A DNA stretch of 64,000 bases. Origin: Macondimonas sp045864775. GTDB lineage: Bacteria > Pseudomonadota > Gammaproteobacteria > UBA5335. Both the position numbers and the translations under genes were made by a program. The stretch is taken from NCBI GenBank assembly GCA_045864775.1, contig BTVR01000002.1:310001-374000 (forward strand). The letters are read 5' to 3'. The stretch's first letter is position 1. Each line of letters starts with the position of its first letter. The notes beneath the pieces are model-generated. The model did no database searches and was not told where the DNA came from. It was given only the letters and a program-made list of their open reading frames with translations. Of the stretch, positions 52,624 to 62,750 are shown piece by piece.

Positions 52624-54444
52624 ATGAGCACAGACCGCATTCACCTGGGTGACGTGATCAAGCAGACCCCCCGGCTGATCGCCCGCATCCCCAACTTCAT
52701 CAAGGCCGGCCGGATCCTGAATCCCCTGCGTCATCATGCTTCCTTGGGCTCGGTCATCGAAGACTCGGCGCGGCGTTACCCGGACAACCCTGCCATCTTC
52801 TATCAGGATCGGCGCTATACCTACAAGGAATTCAACGCCCAGGCCAACCGGGTCGCGCATTTCCTCATCCAGCAGGGCGTCAAGAAGGGCGACGTGGTGG
52901 CCCTGTTCATGGAAAACCGGCCGGAATTCCTTTTTTGCGCAGTCGGCATCGCAAAGGTCGGCGCCGTCGCAGCGCTCATCAACACCTCGCAGACCGGCAA
53001 GGTGCTGTCCCACAGCATCAACCTGGTCAAGCCGGTGGCCGCCATCGTGGCCGAGGAACTCGTCGCCCCGCTGGACGCCGTGAAGGGCGACCTCGAGCTT
53101 CCCGCCGATGCCTTCTACTTCATGGCCGATCGTGACACGACGCGGGATTTCGGCGCCGAACCGGCCGGCTATCAGAATCTCGCCCGCATTCTCGCGGGCA
53201 TGAGCGATGCCAACCCGCCGACCACCGCCACGGTCACCAAGTCGGATTTCCTGTTCTACATCTATACCTCGGGCACGACCGGCATGCCCAAGGCGTCGAT
53301 CACCAATCACGAGCGCTGGCTCGCGGCGCACGCCGGCTTCGGCCACGTCATTTCCGGCATGCGGCCCGACGACATCTTCTACCTGACCCTGCCGCTCTAT
53401 CACGCCACCGGCCTGCTCGTCTGCTGGGGCGCCATCGTTTCCGGCCCGGCGGCCGTGGTCATTCGCCGCCGCTTCAGCGCCAGCGAATTCTGGAAGGACA
53501 TCCATCATTACCGCTGCACCGGCTTCGGCTATGTGGGCGAGCTGTGCCGTTACCTGCTCAACCGTCCGCCCCAGGACGACGATGCCCACAACCCCGTGCG
53601 GATGATGATCGGCAACGGGCTGCGCCCCACCATCTGGAAGGAATTCCGCCAGCGCTTCGCCATCGACAACATCTATGAGTTCTACGCGTCCAGCGAGGGC
53701 AACGTCGCCTTCCTGAACATCTTCAACATGGACAACACCATCGGTTTCGGCGGCGGCAACATCGCGCTGGTGAAATACGACAAGGAAGCCGAGCAGCCGG
53801 TGCGCGGCGCGGACGGCCACCTGATCGCGGCCGACGACGGCGAACCGGGCCTGCTGCTGGGCAAGATCACCAAGGCCACGCCCTTCGTCGGCTACACCCA
53901 GAAAGAAAAGACCGAGGCCGCGATCCTGCGCAACGTGTTCACGCAGGGGGATGCCTATTTCAACACCGGGGATCTGATCCGCCACATCGGCTGCCGGCAC
54001 TACCAGTTCGTCGACCGCACCGGCGACACCTTCCGCTGGAAGGGCGAGAACGTCTCGACCACCGAGCTGGAAAGCATCCTCAGCAGCCACCCGCACATCG
54101 AGGAAGCCGTGGTCTATGGGGTGCAGATCCCCAACACCGACGGCCGCGCCGGCATGGCCGCCATCACGCCGTCCACTCCCGAGTCCGAGATCGACTTCAA
54201 GGCGCTGCTGGCTTTTGCGCGCAAGGAGTTGCCGCACTACGCCGTGCCGGTCTTCCTGCGCCTGCGCGAACAGATGGAAACCACCGGCACCTTCAAATAC
54301 AAGAAGACCGACCTGAAATCCGACGGCTTCGACGTCAACAAGGTGTCAGATCCGCTCTACGTGTGGCTGCCGGGCACCGACACCTACACCTTGCTGACCC
54401 TGCCGATCTACCAGGCAATCCAGAACGGCGAATACCGCTACTGA
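52624..54444 (+). CDS. Long-chain acyl-CoA synthetase, FATP/FadD6-like
   Basis: 606-aa AMP-forming synthetase that activates (very) long-chain fatty acids. The P-loop is YIYTSGTTGMPKASI, with FYASSEGN, the hinge region YQFVDRTGDTFRWKGENVST and the C-terminal Lys in GTFKYKKTDLK. The FATP-type signature (DRTGDTFRWKGENVSTTE) distinguishes it from FadD. Start at ATG 52624 (MSTDRIHLG). It is monocistronic, divergent from gspC. Confidence 0.9.
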   Translation: MSTDRIHLGDVIKQTPRLIARIPNFIKAGRILNPLRHHASLGSVIEDSARRYPDNPAIFYQDRRYTYKEFNAQANRVAHFLIQQGVKKGDVVALFMENRPEFLFCAVGIAKVGAVAALINTSQTGKVLSHSINLVKPVAAIVAEELVAPLDAVKGDLELPADAFYFMADRDTTRDFGAEPAGYQNLARILAGMSDANPPTTATVTKSDFLFYIYTSGTTGMPKASITNHERWLAAHAGFGHVISGMRPDDIFYLTLPLYHATGLLVCWGAIVSGPAAVVIRRRFSASEFWKDIHHYRCTGFGYVGELCRYLLNRPPQDDDAHNPVRMMIGNGLRPTIWKEFRQRFAIDNIYEFYASSEGNVAFLNIFNMDNTIGFGGGNIALVKYDKEAEQPVRGADGHLIAADDGEPGLLLGKITKATPFVGYTQKEKTEAAILRNVFTQGDAYFNTGDLIRHIGCRHYQFVDRTGDTFRWKGENVSTTELESILSSHPHIEEAVVYGVQIPNTDGRAGMAAITPSTPESEIDFKALLAFARKELPHYAVPVFLRLREQMETTGTFKYKKTDLKSDGFDVNKVSDPLYVWLPGTDTYTLLTLPIYQAIQNGEYRY

Positions 54445-54455
54445 AACACACGCAA

Positions 54456-54491
54456 CCCTGCGGCGCGGCCCTACCTCGGCCGGCCGCAGGG
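54456..54491. terminator. Strong hairpin between the acyl-CoA synthetase and the RND operon
   Basis: CCCTGCGGC (54456-54464) pairs with GCCGCAGGG (54483-54491), with an inner stem CGGCC/GGCCG. There is no T run on either strand, so it may act as a bidirectional barrier or a mere RNA hairpin between the convergent genes. Confidence 0.4.
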
Positions 54492-54561
54492 CGTCGTCGA
54501 TGGGGTGCCCGAGCTTCGACTCATTAGGCGACAAGCGCCCCGGCGTCGAGCGGCGCCGGCT

Positions 54562-54924
54562 TCAGGGACCCGCCCCGCGCGACGGATCGGCATCGTCCAG
54601 GCGCCCATGAGCCAACACGGGTGTAGCCCAGTAGTGCACTTCCGTCCCCGCAAGATCGGCCCGCAAGCCCTGCAGAAATGCCGCGAGCGCGGCCTGCGGC
54701 AGAACGGCGCTGAAGAAGGTCCGCGGCCGACCCCCCGCCACCTGCTCGGTGACGGAGAACTGCTGCGGGTCCTGGCCATGATCCATGCCGTCGTGCGAAC
54801 TGAAGCCCCGGATCAGGGGTTGCTGCAACAGCCAGTCGATCAGCGCGTCCGCAACCGTCGGCGACACGACCAGCGTCACCAGCACAAGCACGCCGTCCGC
54901 GGGCGTCATTGCGCGTTCGTTCAT
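54562..54924 (-). CDS. DUF3240 family protein of the metal-efflux operon
   Basis: 120-aa protein, probably with a PII-like fold, found almost only at the end of CusA/CzcA-type RND operons. Begins MNERAMTPADGVLVLVTLVVSPTVADALIDWLL. The ATG overlaps the RND pump stop (ATGA). A regulatory or metal-sensing role for the pump is presumed, not shown. Confidence 0.8.
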   Translation of the reverse strand: MNERAMTPADGVLVLVTLVVSPTVADALIDWLLQQPLIRGFSSHDGMDHGQDPQQFSVTEQVAGGRPRTFFSAVLPQAALAAFLQGLRADLAGTEVHYWATPVLAHGRLDDADPSRGAGP

Positions 54925-57900
54925 CGGCCCACCTCTCCGTAGCGGCGATAGAGGACGGGCAGCAGCAGCAGGGTGAGCAGCGTGGAAGACATCAACCCCC
55001 CGATCACCACGATGGCGAGCGGCCGCTGGATCTCGCTGCCGGGACCCGTGGCGAACAACAGCGGCACCAGCCCCAGCGCGGCGATGCTGGCCGTCATCAG
55101 CACCGGCCGCAGCCGCCTTTGCGCGCCCTCGATCACCGTCGCCTCCAAGGACCGTCCCGCCGCGCGCAGCTGGTTGAAATAACTGACCATCACCACGCCG
55201 TTGAGCACGGCGATGCCGAGCAGCGCGATGAAGCCGACCGACGCGGGCACCGAAAGATACTCGCCCGTCGCCCACAAGGCTGCGATGCCCCCGATCATGG
55301 CGAAAGGAATGTTGGTCAGCACCAGCACCGCCTGGCGAACCGAGCCGAACGTGGAGAACAGCAGCAGGAACACCAGCCCGACGGCCAGCGGGACCACGAT
55401 CGCCAGCCGCTGGGCCGCCCGTTGCTGGTTTTCGAACTCGCCGCCCCAGGCGAGGTAATAGCCGCTCGGCAAGCTGACCTCCTGGCCGATGCGGGACTGC
55501 GCCTGTGCAACGAAGCCGACCAGGTCGCGACCCCCGACGTTGGCAATGGCCACCGCGTTGCGGACCCCCTGCTCGCGCTTGATGGCCACCGGCCCTTCGG
55601 TACGCTCGACCGACACCAGATTGGCCAGGGGCACCCACCGCCCGTCGGGCAGGACGACCTGCTGAGCCAGGAAGTCGCCGGGCGCACGGCGCAGATCGGC
55701 ATCCCCGCGGATCATCAGCGCGATGCGCCGATCGCCTTCATAGACGATGCCCGCGGGCCAGCCTTCGACCAGCATGCGCAGCTGATTCTGCAGCGCCTCG
55801 ACGCTCAAACCGAGCCGTCCCAGTGCCAGGCGATCAGGAACAAGGCGGAAGTACAGCGCCCCGTCGCTGGCCGGGATATAAACGTCCTCGGCACCGGGGA
55901 TGGTCTGCAGAACGGCGCCGATCTGGTGCGCGAGCCGGGTCAGCGTGACATGGTCGGGCCCGAAGATCTTGACCGCGAGATCCCCGCGTACCCCGGTCAG
56001 CATTTCCGAGACGCGCATCTCGATGGGCTGGTTGAACACGTAGTTCAGGCCGGCGAATCCGTCGAGCTTCTCGCGCAGTGCAGCCAACAGCGCGTCCTTG
56101 CCGGTCATGCGCCATTCGGCCGGGGGCTTGAGCTGAAGGAAGCTGTCGGTTTCGTTCAGACCCATGGGGTCGAGCCCGAGCTCGTCGCTGCCGGTGCGGG
56201 CCACGACCCCGATCACCTCGGGCAAGGTCATCAGCGACCGCTGCACGCGCTGGTCGATCGCCAGCGATTCCTCCAGGGTGATGGACGGCAACTTTTCGAG
56301 CTGGACGATGACGGTGCCCTCGTCCAGGGTCGGCATGAAGGTCTTGCCGACCTGGGTATAGAGGACGCCGGCCAGGACCAGCAGCCCCCCGGCGACGGCC
56401 ATGAGGATGGGCGCATGACCCAGCGCCCAGTGCAACAGCGGCGTGTAGGCGCGGTGCAGCCATCGCACCAGAAACGGCTCGACATGGCTCACCCGCCCCA
56501 GCAGCACGGATGCCAGGACGGGAATGACCGTCAGCGACAGCAGCAGGGAGCTGGTGAGCGCGAACACGATGGTGGCCGCCACCGGCATGAACAGCTTGCC
56601 TTCCAGACCCTGCAGGCTGAGCAGCGGCAAGAAGACGATGACGATGATCAGAATGCCCGACGTCATGGGCGCCGCCACCTCGCGCGCCGAACGGTAGATC
56701 ACGTGCAAGCGGGGCAGGCGATCGCCGTCGCGCGGGTGGGCCAGATGGGTCACGACGTTCTCCACCATCACCACCGCCGCATCGACCAGCATGCCGATGG
56801 CGATCGCCAGCCCGCCCAGACTCATCAGGTTGGCCGTCAGCCCGAAAGTGCGCATGCACAGAAAGGTCGCCAGCGCCGAAAGCGGCAAGATCAACGCCAC
56901 CGTGAGCGCGGCGCGCAGGTCGCCGAGGAACAGCACCAGCAGCACCAGTACCAGCACCACCGCCTCGAGCAAGGCTCGGCTCACGGTGTGGACGGCGCGA
57001 TCCACCAGATCGCCACGGTCATAGAAAATCCTGACCTGAACGCCCTCCGGCAGGGACGGGGTGAGCGCGTCCAGCTTGGCGCGCACACCGCGCACCACCT
57101 CGCGCGCATTGGCGCCACGCAGCCCCAGGACCAGACCCTCGACCGTCTCGCCACGACCGTCGTGAGTGACGCCGCCATAACGGGTCAGCGACCCCTCCCG
57201 CACGTCCGCCACATCGGCCAGTCGGACCGGCTCGACCGGATCGGAGCGCACCACGATGCCGGCCAGATCCGCCAGGTGGCGGACGCTGCCCTCCGAACGC
57301 ACCAGCCAGGCTTCTTCCCCTTCGGAAAGTCTGCCGGCGCCATCGTTGCGGTTGTTAACCGCCAGCGTTTCGCGCAACTGCTCCAAGGAAATCCCCTGGG
57401 CGGCGAGACGCTCGATGTCCGGGACTACCTCGAAGCTGCGCACCTCGCCGCCCAGTGCATTGACGTCCGCGACCCCCGGGACCGTGCGCAGCGCCGGCCG
57501 GATCACCCAGTCGAGCAAGCTGCGGCGCTCGGCCAAAGACAGCCCCTCGCCTTCCACGGTGAACATCAGCATTTCGCCGAGCGGCGTGGTCATGGGCGCC
57601 ATTCCGCCCGTGACACTCGCGGGCAGCCGGTCCCAGACGCCATTCAGCCGTTCGGCCACCTGCTGGCGCGCCCAGTAGATGTCGGTCCCTTCCTCGAAAT
57701 CGATGGTGATGTCGGCGAGGGCATACTTGGTCGTGGAGCGCAGCATCACCTGATGCGGGATGCCCAGCATCTCGACTTCGATGGGCGCGCTCACGCGGGT
57801 TTCCATTTCCTCCGGGGTGAGCCCAGCCACCTTCACGACCATCTTCACCTGGGTCGTGGAAATGTCGGGATAGGCGTCGATGGGCATGCTGGTCATGACC

Positions 57901-57986
57901 CACGCGCCGGCACCCGCCAGCAGCACGACCCCGAGAAAGACCAGCAGCCGTTGCCCGAGGGCGAAGCGCACCAAGCCGGCCAGCAT
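54921..57986 (-). CDS. CusA/CzcA-family heavy-metal RND efflux pump
   Basis: 1021-aa inner-membrane RND transporter with 12 membrane segments and two large periplasmic loops. The TM4 motif AIGMLVDAAVVMVEN lacks the DFG...DG pattern of Co/Zn/Cd CzcA pumps and is closer to the Cu/Ag (HME4/5) type. DPMGLNETDSFLQL lies in the second porter domain. It works with the adaptor and outer-membrane channel encoded upstream. The start could also be GTG 57989. Substrate is inferred. Confidence 0.9.
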   Translation of the reverse strand: MLAGLVRFALGQRLLVFLGVVLLAGAGAWVMTSMPIDAYPDISTTQVKMVVKVAGLTPEEMETRVSAPIEVEMLGIPHQVMLRSTTKYALADITIDFEEGTDIYWARQQVAERLNGVWDRLPASVTGGMAPMTTPLGEMLMFTVEGEGLSLAERRSLLDWVIRPALRTVPGVADVNALGGEVRSFEVVPDIERLAAQGISLEQLRETLAVNNRNDGAGRLSEGEEAWLVRSEGSVRHLADLAGIVVRSDPVEPVRLADVADVREGSLTRYGGVTHDGRGETVEGLVLGLRGANAREVVRGVRAKLDALTPSLPEGVQVRIFYDRGDLVDRAVHTVSRALLEAVVLVLVLLVLFLGDLRAALTVALILPLSALATFLCMRTFGLTANLMSLGGLAIAIGMLVDAAVVMVENVVTHLAHPRDGDRLPRLHVIYRSAREVAAPMTSGILIIVIVFLPLLSLQGLEGKLFMPVAATIVFALTSSLLLSLTVIPVLASVLLGRVSHVEPFLVRWLHRAYTPLLHWALGHAPILMAVAGGLLVLAGVLYTQVGKTFMPTLDEGTVIVQLEKLPSITLEESLAIDQRVQRSLMTLPEVIGVVARTGSDELGLDPMGLNETDSFLQLKPPAEWRMTGKDALLAALREKLDGFAGLNYVFNQPIEMRVSEMLTGVRGDLAVKIFGPDHVTLTRLAHQIGAVLQTIPGAEDVYIPASDGALYFRLVPDRLALGRLGLSVEALQNQLRMLVEGWPAGIVYEGDRRIALMIRGDADLRRAPGDFLAQQVVLPDGRWVPLANLVSVERTEGPVAIKREQGVRNAVAIANVGGRDLVGFVAQAQSRIGQEVSLPSGYYLAWGGEFENQQRAAQRLAIVVPLAVGLVFLLLFSTFGSVRQAVLVLTNIPFAMIGGIAALWATGEYLSVPASVGFIALLGIAVLNGVVMVSYFNQLRAAGRSLEATVIEGAQRRLRPVLMTASIAALGLVPLLFATGPGSEIQRPLAIVVIGGLMSSTLLTLLLLPVLYRRYGEVGR

Positions 57987-59086
57987 CACTGCCCCCCGCC
58001 GATGCCGCTCGCCAGCGCCTTGAGGGCCGCGACACCAGCCACGGCCACCTGCTCGTTCGCCGACACGGCGCCTTGTATGATCCGGCGCTCGCCGTTCTCG
58101 CTCACCACCGTCACCGGTACCGCTCGAAAGCCGGTCGGCGTCTGGACGAAGACATGGGCGGCGCCGTCGAGATACGCCAATGCGGCTGTGGGCACTTCAT
58201 GCAAGGTGCCAGCGGCGTCCTTCAGCCCGAGCGCCACCTCGACGAACTGCCCAGGCAGCAGGACGGTCTCGCCGGGCACCACGCGCGCGCGCAGCAGAAC
58301 GCCTTGATCCGTCTCATGGATCTGGCGCCCGACCGCGATGATTTCCCCGGTCACGGCGCCGTTGTCGACGCGCACCGGATCGCCCAGACGGACGCGTGCG
58401 GCGATGGCTTGCGGGGCATGGATTTCGAGCCACAGCACCTTGAGATCGCCAAGCGTGTAGAGCGGGCTGTCGAGCGTGACCTGTTGGCCGGAATTGACCG
58501 ATTGCGTCAGGACCACGCCCGAGATCGGCGCGGTCACGGCGAGCGTGCCGGTCGAGCGGCGCGTCCGCTCCAGCACCTGAATCTGCCGGGGATCGAGACC
58601 GGCCAGCGTCAATCGGGTGCGGCTGTGATCGAGCGCGACCTGTGCCTCACGCCATTGGGCCTCAGTGTCTTCGAAGCGCCGCCGGGCAATGATGCCCAGT
58701 TCATGCAGTTCACGATCCCGCTTCATGGCCGCATCGGCGAGTGCGAATCGGCTCATGGCCGATAGGTGCTCGCTCTGGAGCGCCGCGAGATCCGGGCTGT
58801 GCAGTTCGGCCAGGGTTTGGCCGGCCGTCACGGGCTCGCCCTCGCCCACCGTCAGGGTGGCCACGATGCCCGGCACCCGCGCGCCCACCACGCGCAGACG
58901 ATCATTCGGCACCGCGACCCGCGCGGGCAGACGCGTGTCGAGCCGATCCGCGGCGACGGTCGGTCGCTCGGTACGGATCCCGGAGGCGGTCCGCTGCGCG
59001 GCGCTCACCGCCAGTTCCTCACGCGCCAGGGCGGGCGCCGCGATCAACGCGCTCGCCAGTATCGTCCATCGCAACCAGGGCCTCAC
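57986..59086 (-). CDS. CusB/CzcB-type RND periplasmic adaptor
   Basis: 366-aa membrane-fusion protein joining pump and outer-membrane channel. Signal peptide RPWLRWTILASALIAAPALA; lipoyl-like halves around VVGARVPGIVATLTVGEGEPV and VTAPISGVVLTQSVNSGQQV; hairpin helices between; β-barrel with VRLGDPVRVDNGAVTG. The GTG start overlaps the channel gene stop (GTGA). No His- or Met-rich metal-binding extension. Confidence 0.9.
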   Translation of the reverse strand: MRPWLRWTILASALIAAPALAREELAVSAAQRTASGIRTERPTVAADRLDTRLPARVAVPNDRLRVVGARVPGIVATLTVGEGEPVTAGQTLAELHSPDLAALQSEHLSAMSRFALADAAMKRDRELHELGIIARRRFEDTEAQWREAQVALDHSRTRLTLAGLDPRQIQVLERTRRSTGTLAVTAPISGVVLTQSVNSGQQVTLDSPLYTLGDLKVLWLEIHAPQAIAARVRLGDPVRVDNGAVTGEIIAVGRQIHETDQGVLLRARVVPGETVLLPGQFVEVALGLKDAAGTLHEVPTAALAYLDGAAHVFVQTPTGFRAVPVTVVSENGERRIIQGAVSANEQVAVAGVAALKALASGIGGGQ

Positions 59087-60348
59087 GGCACGTCCCCCAT
59101 GATTTGATTGAGTCGGGCGCGCTGCCAGCCGATGCGGATGCGCTGGCGGTCCACTTCCTGAACCGCCAGCCGGGTCTGCTCACGGATGCGCAGCAAATCC
59201 ATCAGGTCGACTTCACCAGCCGTGAAGGCGGCCTGTGCCAGGTCCTGCTGGCGCTGTGCCAAGGCCCCCCGGCGCTGGATCAGCGGCCAGGCCTCCTCGG
59301 CCGACTGCAGCGCAGCTTCGGCTTCCTGCCCCGCCACGGCCTGATCCCGGATGCCCTGACGCCAGCGCAGGCGGGCCTCGGCCATGGCGCGCTCGGCAGC
59401 CGCCCGTTCATCGATGCGCGCCCGCGATGCAAACGGAATGCTCACCCCGACGCCGAGCGAATTCACGTCCTCTTCATCCCGACTGCCCCGTTCGCGCCGG
59501 GTGCCCAGCTGCACGACCGGCGCCCCGGCACCTGTCGCAAGACTTTTTTGCCATTCGGCCTCGGCTCGGCTGGCCTCCTGGGCCAACACGGCCAGCCCCG
59601 GATGGGCATCCACAGCCATCGGCGCGGGCGGCTCGGCCGTAAGGCCGCGCAGGTCGGGGTCGAGTCCCACCAGAAACCGGAAGCTGGCGCGCTGAGCGCG
59701 GTATTCACGTTCCAGTGCGGCGCGCTCGGCCTCGCGCGCCAGACGCTCCTGTTCGCTCATGAGCTCATCGGTATGGGCGAGATCGCCGGCCCGCACCCGC
59801 GCCAGCACCTGTTCATGCAACTGGGCCGCGCTGCGTTCGGCCGCGCGCGCTTGGGCCAGATCCGCGTCCGCCAGCCCCAGTGCCCACAGGCGCTCGCGGA
59901 CAACACCGGCGGCTTGCCAGCGGTTGTACCGGGACCGCAAGGCGGCCTGCGACGCACTGGCCTGCGCCAACGACCGGCTCGCCTCGCGGACCGAGGGCCA
60001 CCACAGGGGCCACTCCACACCGGCCTCGGCTTCGCGCAAACCGGCATCGGACAAGGCGGAGTCGTCCTGCCAGTGCAGGGCCAGCGCCGGAGGCTCTGAC
60101 AACCAGCTCCGGCTGCGCTGCGCCAAGGCTTGGGATTCCCGGGTCAAGGCCGGCAACAACTCCTGAGCCGGGTCGCGTGCCAGCGCGGCATCCACCCACA
60201 CCGTGAGCGGGTGAGGTGGCAGATCTGGCGGGCGCGCGGACGCCGCCGGCTCGGCGCCGGCAGCGGCAGCGGCAGCGGCAGCGGCACACGCCAGGATCCC
60301 CGCCATCAGGAGGGCCCTCCGCCATCGCGCGCCTGATCCTGACCCCAT
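59083..60348 (-). CDS. CusC/CzcC-type TolC-family outer-membrane channel
   Basis: 421-aa outer-membrane factor, first gene of the efflux operon. Signal peptide near RRALLMAGILACAAAAAAAAAGA. Two helical repeat halves (WRQGIRDQAVAGQEAEAALQSAEEAW; FTAGEVDLMDLLRIREQTRLAVQEVD) show the OEP pattern. GGGGAGG lies before the ATG at 60348. The signal peptide contains a run of nine Ala encoded by a GCAGCG-type repeat (around 60262-60290). Confidence 0.88.
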   Translation of the reverse strand: MGSGSGARWRRALLMAGILACAAAAAAAAAGAEPAASARPPDLPPHPLTVWVDAALARDPAQELLPALTRESQALAQRSRSWLSEPPALALHWQDDSALSDAGLREAEAGVEWPLWWPSVREASRSLAQASASQAALRSRYNRWQAAGVVRERLWALGLADADLAQARAAERSAAQLHEQVLARVRAGDLAHTDELMSEQERLAREAERAALEREYRAQRASFRFLVGLDPDLRGLTAEPPAPMAVDAHPGLAVLAQEASRAEAEWQKSLATGAGAPVVQLGTRRERGSRDEEDVNSLGVGVSIPFASRARIDERAAAERAMAEARLRWRQGIRDQAVAGQEAEAALQSAEEAWPLIQRRGALAQRQQDLAQAAFTAGEVDLMDLLRIREQTRLAVQEVDRQRIRIGWQRARLNQIMGDVP

Positions 60349-60467
60349 GCATGATCCTCCCCGGACGTTCGCGACCAGCATCGCTGATCCGCCTTAAGAC
60401 CCACTTAACGATCCAGACGCCGGACAGACGCCATTGCGCGCGCGCGGGCCGGGCAGCGCCACCGGGA

Positions 60468-61646
60468 TCAGTCAGCAGGCGCCACCGCACGAGCGCCGCC
60501 ACTGGGCATCGTGCGCCAGGCCGCGATCAGCGCCAATGCAGCGGCGCACGTGGCTATCAGATACACCTCGCCGCGCCAGCCTGCCGACCAGAGCAGGCCG
60601 GCGAGCACGCCGCCGGTCAGGCCGCCGGCACCGAACCCGAGCGCGCTGTAGAGCGCTTGCCCGCGTCCCTGCAGAGGACCGGGAAACAGAGCGTACACAT
60701 AGCTCATGCCCACGGCGTGACACAGCCCGAAGCTGGCCAGATGCAGCACCTGGGCAAGGGCGAGCCATGCCGGGTGAGCGGCCAAGGTCGCAACGAGCAG
60801 CCAGCGCAGAGCCGTGAGCAACAGGCCGGCGAGCCAGAGCGGGCGCAGACCGCAACGGGCGAACAGCGCCGGCGCCGCCCAGAACAGGCCGATTTCGGCG
60901 ACCACCCCGAGCACCCAAAGCGCGCCGATATGGGCCCGGCCGACCCTGTATCCCTCGAGATAGAGCGTAAAAAACGCGTAATAAGGGCCGTGGCTCAGGT
61001 GGAGCAGGAACAAGGTCAGCAGAAACCCGGGGATTCCCGGACGGCGCAGGAGCTCGCGCCAGCGCGCCGCGCCGCCAGATGGCGCGCGCGACACGCGCTC
61101 GTGCTGCAGGAGTCCACAGATCAGCATGCCGATGACCAGCCCCAGTGCGATGATCGGCAGGCCGTCCAGCAACCGCTCCGGCGCAGCCAGCAGCAGCGTT
61201 CCGGACAGGCCGGCGACGATGAAACCGACCGACCCCCACAGCCGGATGCGTCCGTACCGGCTGATCCGCTGCGGACCGAGGCGCTGGAGGGTCAGCGACT
61301 CGAAGGCCGGCAGGCTGCCGTTCCAGGCACAGGTAAACAGCGCCAGCGCCACAGCCAGCGCGCGGTCGCCCTGTACGTGCATGAACATCAGCCAGGCCAA
61401 CAGCGCGGTGACGAGGCAGGCCCGAAGGGGGCCGACGAGATCCCCGCGCCGGTCGATCCAGCGCATGATCAGCGGCGGACCGATGAGCTTGGTGCCCATG
61501 AAACAGCCCATCAGCAGGCCGATGAGGCCGCTGGATAAGCCCCGCTCCTGCAGGTAGAGCGGCAGATACGGCATGAGCAGGCCGAGCAGGCCGAAATGGA
61601 AGAAGTAGAAGCCGGCCAGCGTCGCGGTGCGGGGCGCCGCCATCAC
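60468..61646 (-). CDS. MFS permease, HcaT/nucleoside-symporter-like (MFS_1_like)
   Basis: 392-aa 12-TM major facilitator. The N-terminal YFFHFGLLGLLMPYLPLYLQERGLSSGLIGLL is the mark of the group that includes the 3-phenylpropionate permease HcaT. The substrate cannot be told. Its start overlaps the aroC stop (ATGA), so it is in an operon with aroC and prmB, an arrangement seen in several gammaproteobacteria. Confidence 0.87.
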   Translation of the reverse strand: MMAAPRTATLAGFYFFHFGLLGLLMPYLPLYLQERGLSSGLIGLLMGCFMGTKLIGPPLIMRWIDRRGDLVGPLRACLVTALLAWLMFMHVQGDRALAVALALFTCAWNGSLPAFESLTLQRLGPQRISRYGRIRLWGSVGFIVAGLSGTLLLAAPERLLDGLPIIALGLVIGMLICGLLQHERVSRAPSGGAARWRELLRRPGIPGFLLTLFLLHLSHGPYYAFFTLYLEGYRVGRAHIGALWVLGVVAEIGLFWAAPALFARCGLRPLWLAGLLLTALRWLLVATLAAHPAWLALAQVLHLASFGLCHAVGMSYVYALFPGPLQGRGQALYSALGFGAGGLTGGVLAGLLWSAGWRGEVYLIATCAAALALIAAWRTMPSGGARAVAPAD

Positions 61647-62746
61647 CGCTCGGGCGTGGCGGGGATGATCGGCGTCAGGCTGTGCACGTCGGCATTCTGG
61701 GCCCGGTGGCGCAGATAGTGATCCATCAGCACCAGCGCGACCATGGCCTCGGCAATCGGGGTCGCCCGGATGCCGACGCAGGGATCGTGGCGGCCCGTGG
61801 TGCGCACGGTGACGGGCTCGCCGGCTCGGTTCACGCTGCGTCCCGGCAGGTGCAGGCTGCTGGTGGGTTTCAGCGCGATGCTGGCCACGATGTCCTGACC
61901 CGAGGCGATGCCACCCAGCACACCGCCGGCATGGTTGCTGAGAAAGCCCTCGGGGGTGATTTCATCGCGAAACGCGGTCCCTTTGGCGTCCACGCAACCG
62001 AAGCCGTCGCCGATCTCGACCCCCTTGACGGCATTGATGCCCATCAGGGCATGGGCGAGATCGGCGTCCAGCCGGTCGAACACCGGCTCACCGAGGCCGG
62101 GCGGCACGCCGGTCGCGATCACGGTCACGCGCGCGCCGACCGAATCGCCGCTCTTGCGCAGGGCGTTCATGTAGTCCTCGAGCTCGCCCACCCGGGGCGG
62201 ATCGGGACAGAAAAACGGATTGTCGTCGACGCGGTCGAGATCGACCGGATCGAGCACGATCGGTCCGAGCTGGGCGAGATAGCCGCGGATGCGGATTCCT
62301 AAGCGTGTCGCCAGATAGTGCCGGGCGATGGCACCACCCGCGACCCGGATGGCGGTCTCACGCGCCGAGGATCGCCCGCCGCCGCGATAGTCGCGCACGC
62401 CATACTTCTGCTGGTAGGTGTAGTCGGCATGGCCCGGCCGGAAGGTGTCCGCGATGTTGGCGTAGTCCTTGGACTTCTGGTCGACGTTCTCGATCAAAAG
62501 GCCGATCGGCGTGCCCGTGGTGACACCCTCGAACACCCCGGACAGAATGCGCACCTGGTCGGGCTCGCGACGCTGGGTGGTGTAGCGCGACGTGCCCGGC
62601 CGGCGCCGGTCCAGATCGCGCTGCAGGATGGTCTCGTCGAGCGGCAGTCCCGGCGGGCAGCCGTCGACGATGCCGCCCAGGGCGGGCCCGTGGCTTTCGC
62701 CGCAGCTGGTGAGCGTGAACAGCCGGCCGATGGTGTTGCCCGACAT
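61643..62746 (-). CDS. aroC: Chorismate synthase
   Basis: 367-aa enzyme that makes chorismate from 5-enolpyruvylshikimate 3-phosphate with reduced FMN, ending the shikimate pathway. GESHGPALGGIVDG, RPGHADYTY and YRGGGRSSARET are the three family signatures; NHAGGVLGGIASGQ lies near residue 270. It starts 4 bp after prmB. Confidence 0.97.
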   Translation of the reverse strand: MSGNTIGRLFTLTSCGESHGPALGGIVDGCPPGLPLDETILQRDLDRRRPGTSRYTTQRREPDQVRILSGVFEGVTTGTPIGLLIENVDQKSKDYANIADTFRPGHADYTYQQKYGVRDYRGGGRSSARETAIRVAGGAIARHYLATRLGIRIRGYLAQLGPIVLDPVDLDRVDDNPFFCPDPPRVGELEDYMNALRKSGDSVGARVTVIATGVPPGLGEPVFDRLDADLAHALMGINAVKGVEIGDGFGCVDAKGTAFRDEITPEGFLSNHAGGVLGGIASGQDIVASIALKPTSSLHLPGRSVNRAGEPVTVRTTGRHDPCVGIRATPIAEAMVALVLMDHYLRHRAQNADVHSLTPIIPATPER

Positions 62747-62750
62747 CGCC

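Noticed and set aside
54909..58307. Plus-strand open frame of about 1,130 codons
   Set aside because: It is the antisense shadow of the RND pump and adaptor genes, with the same His/Gln/Arg bias and no ribosome-binding site or domain.
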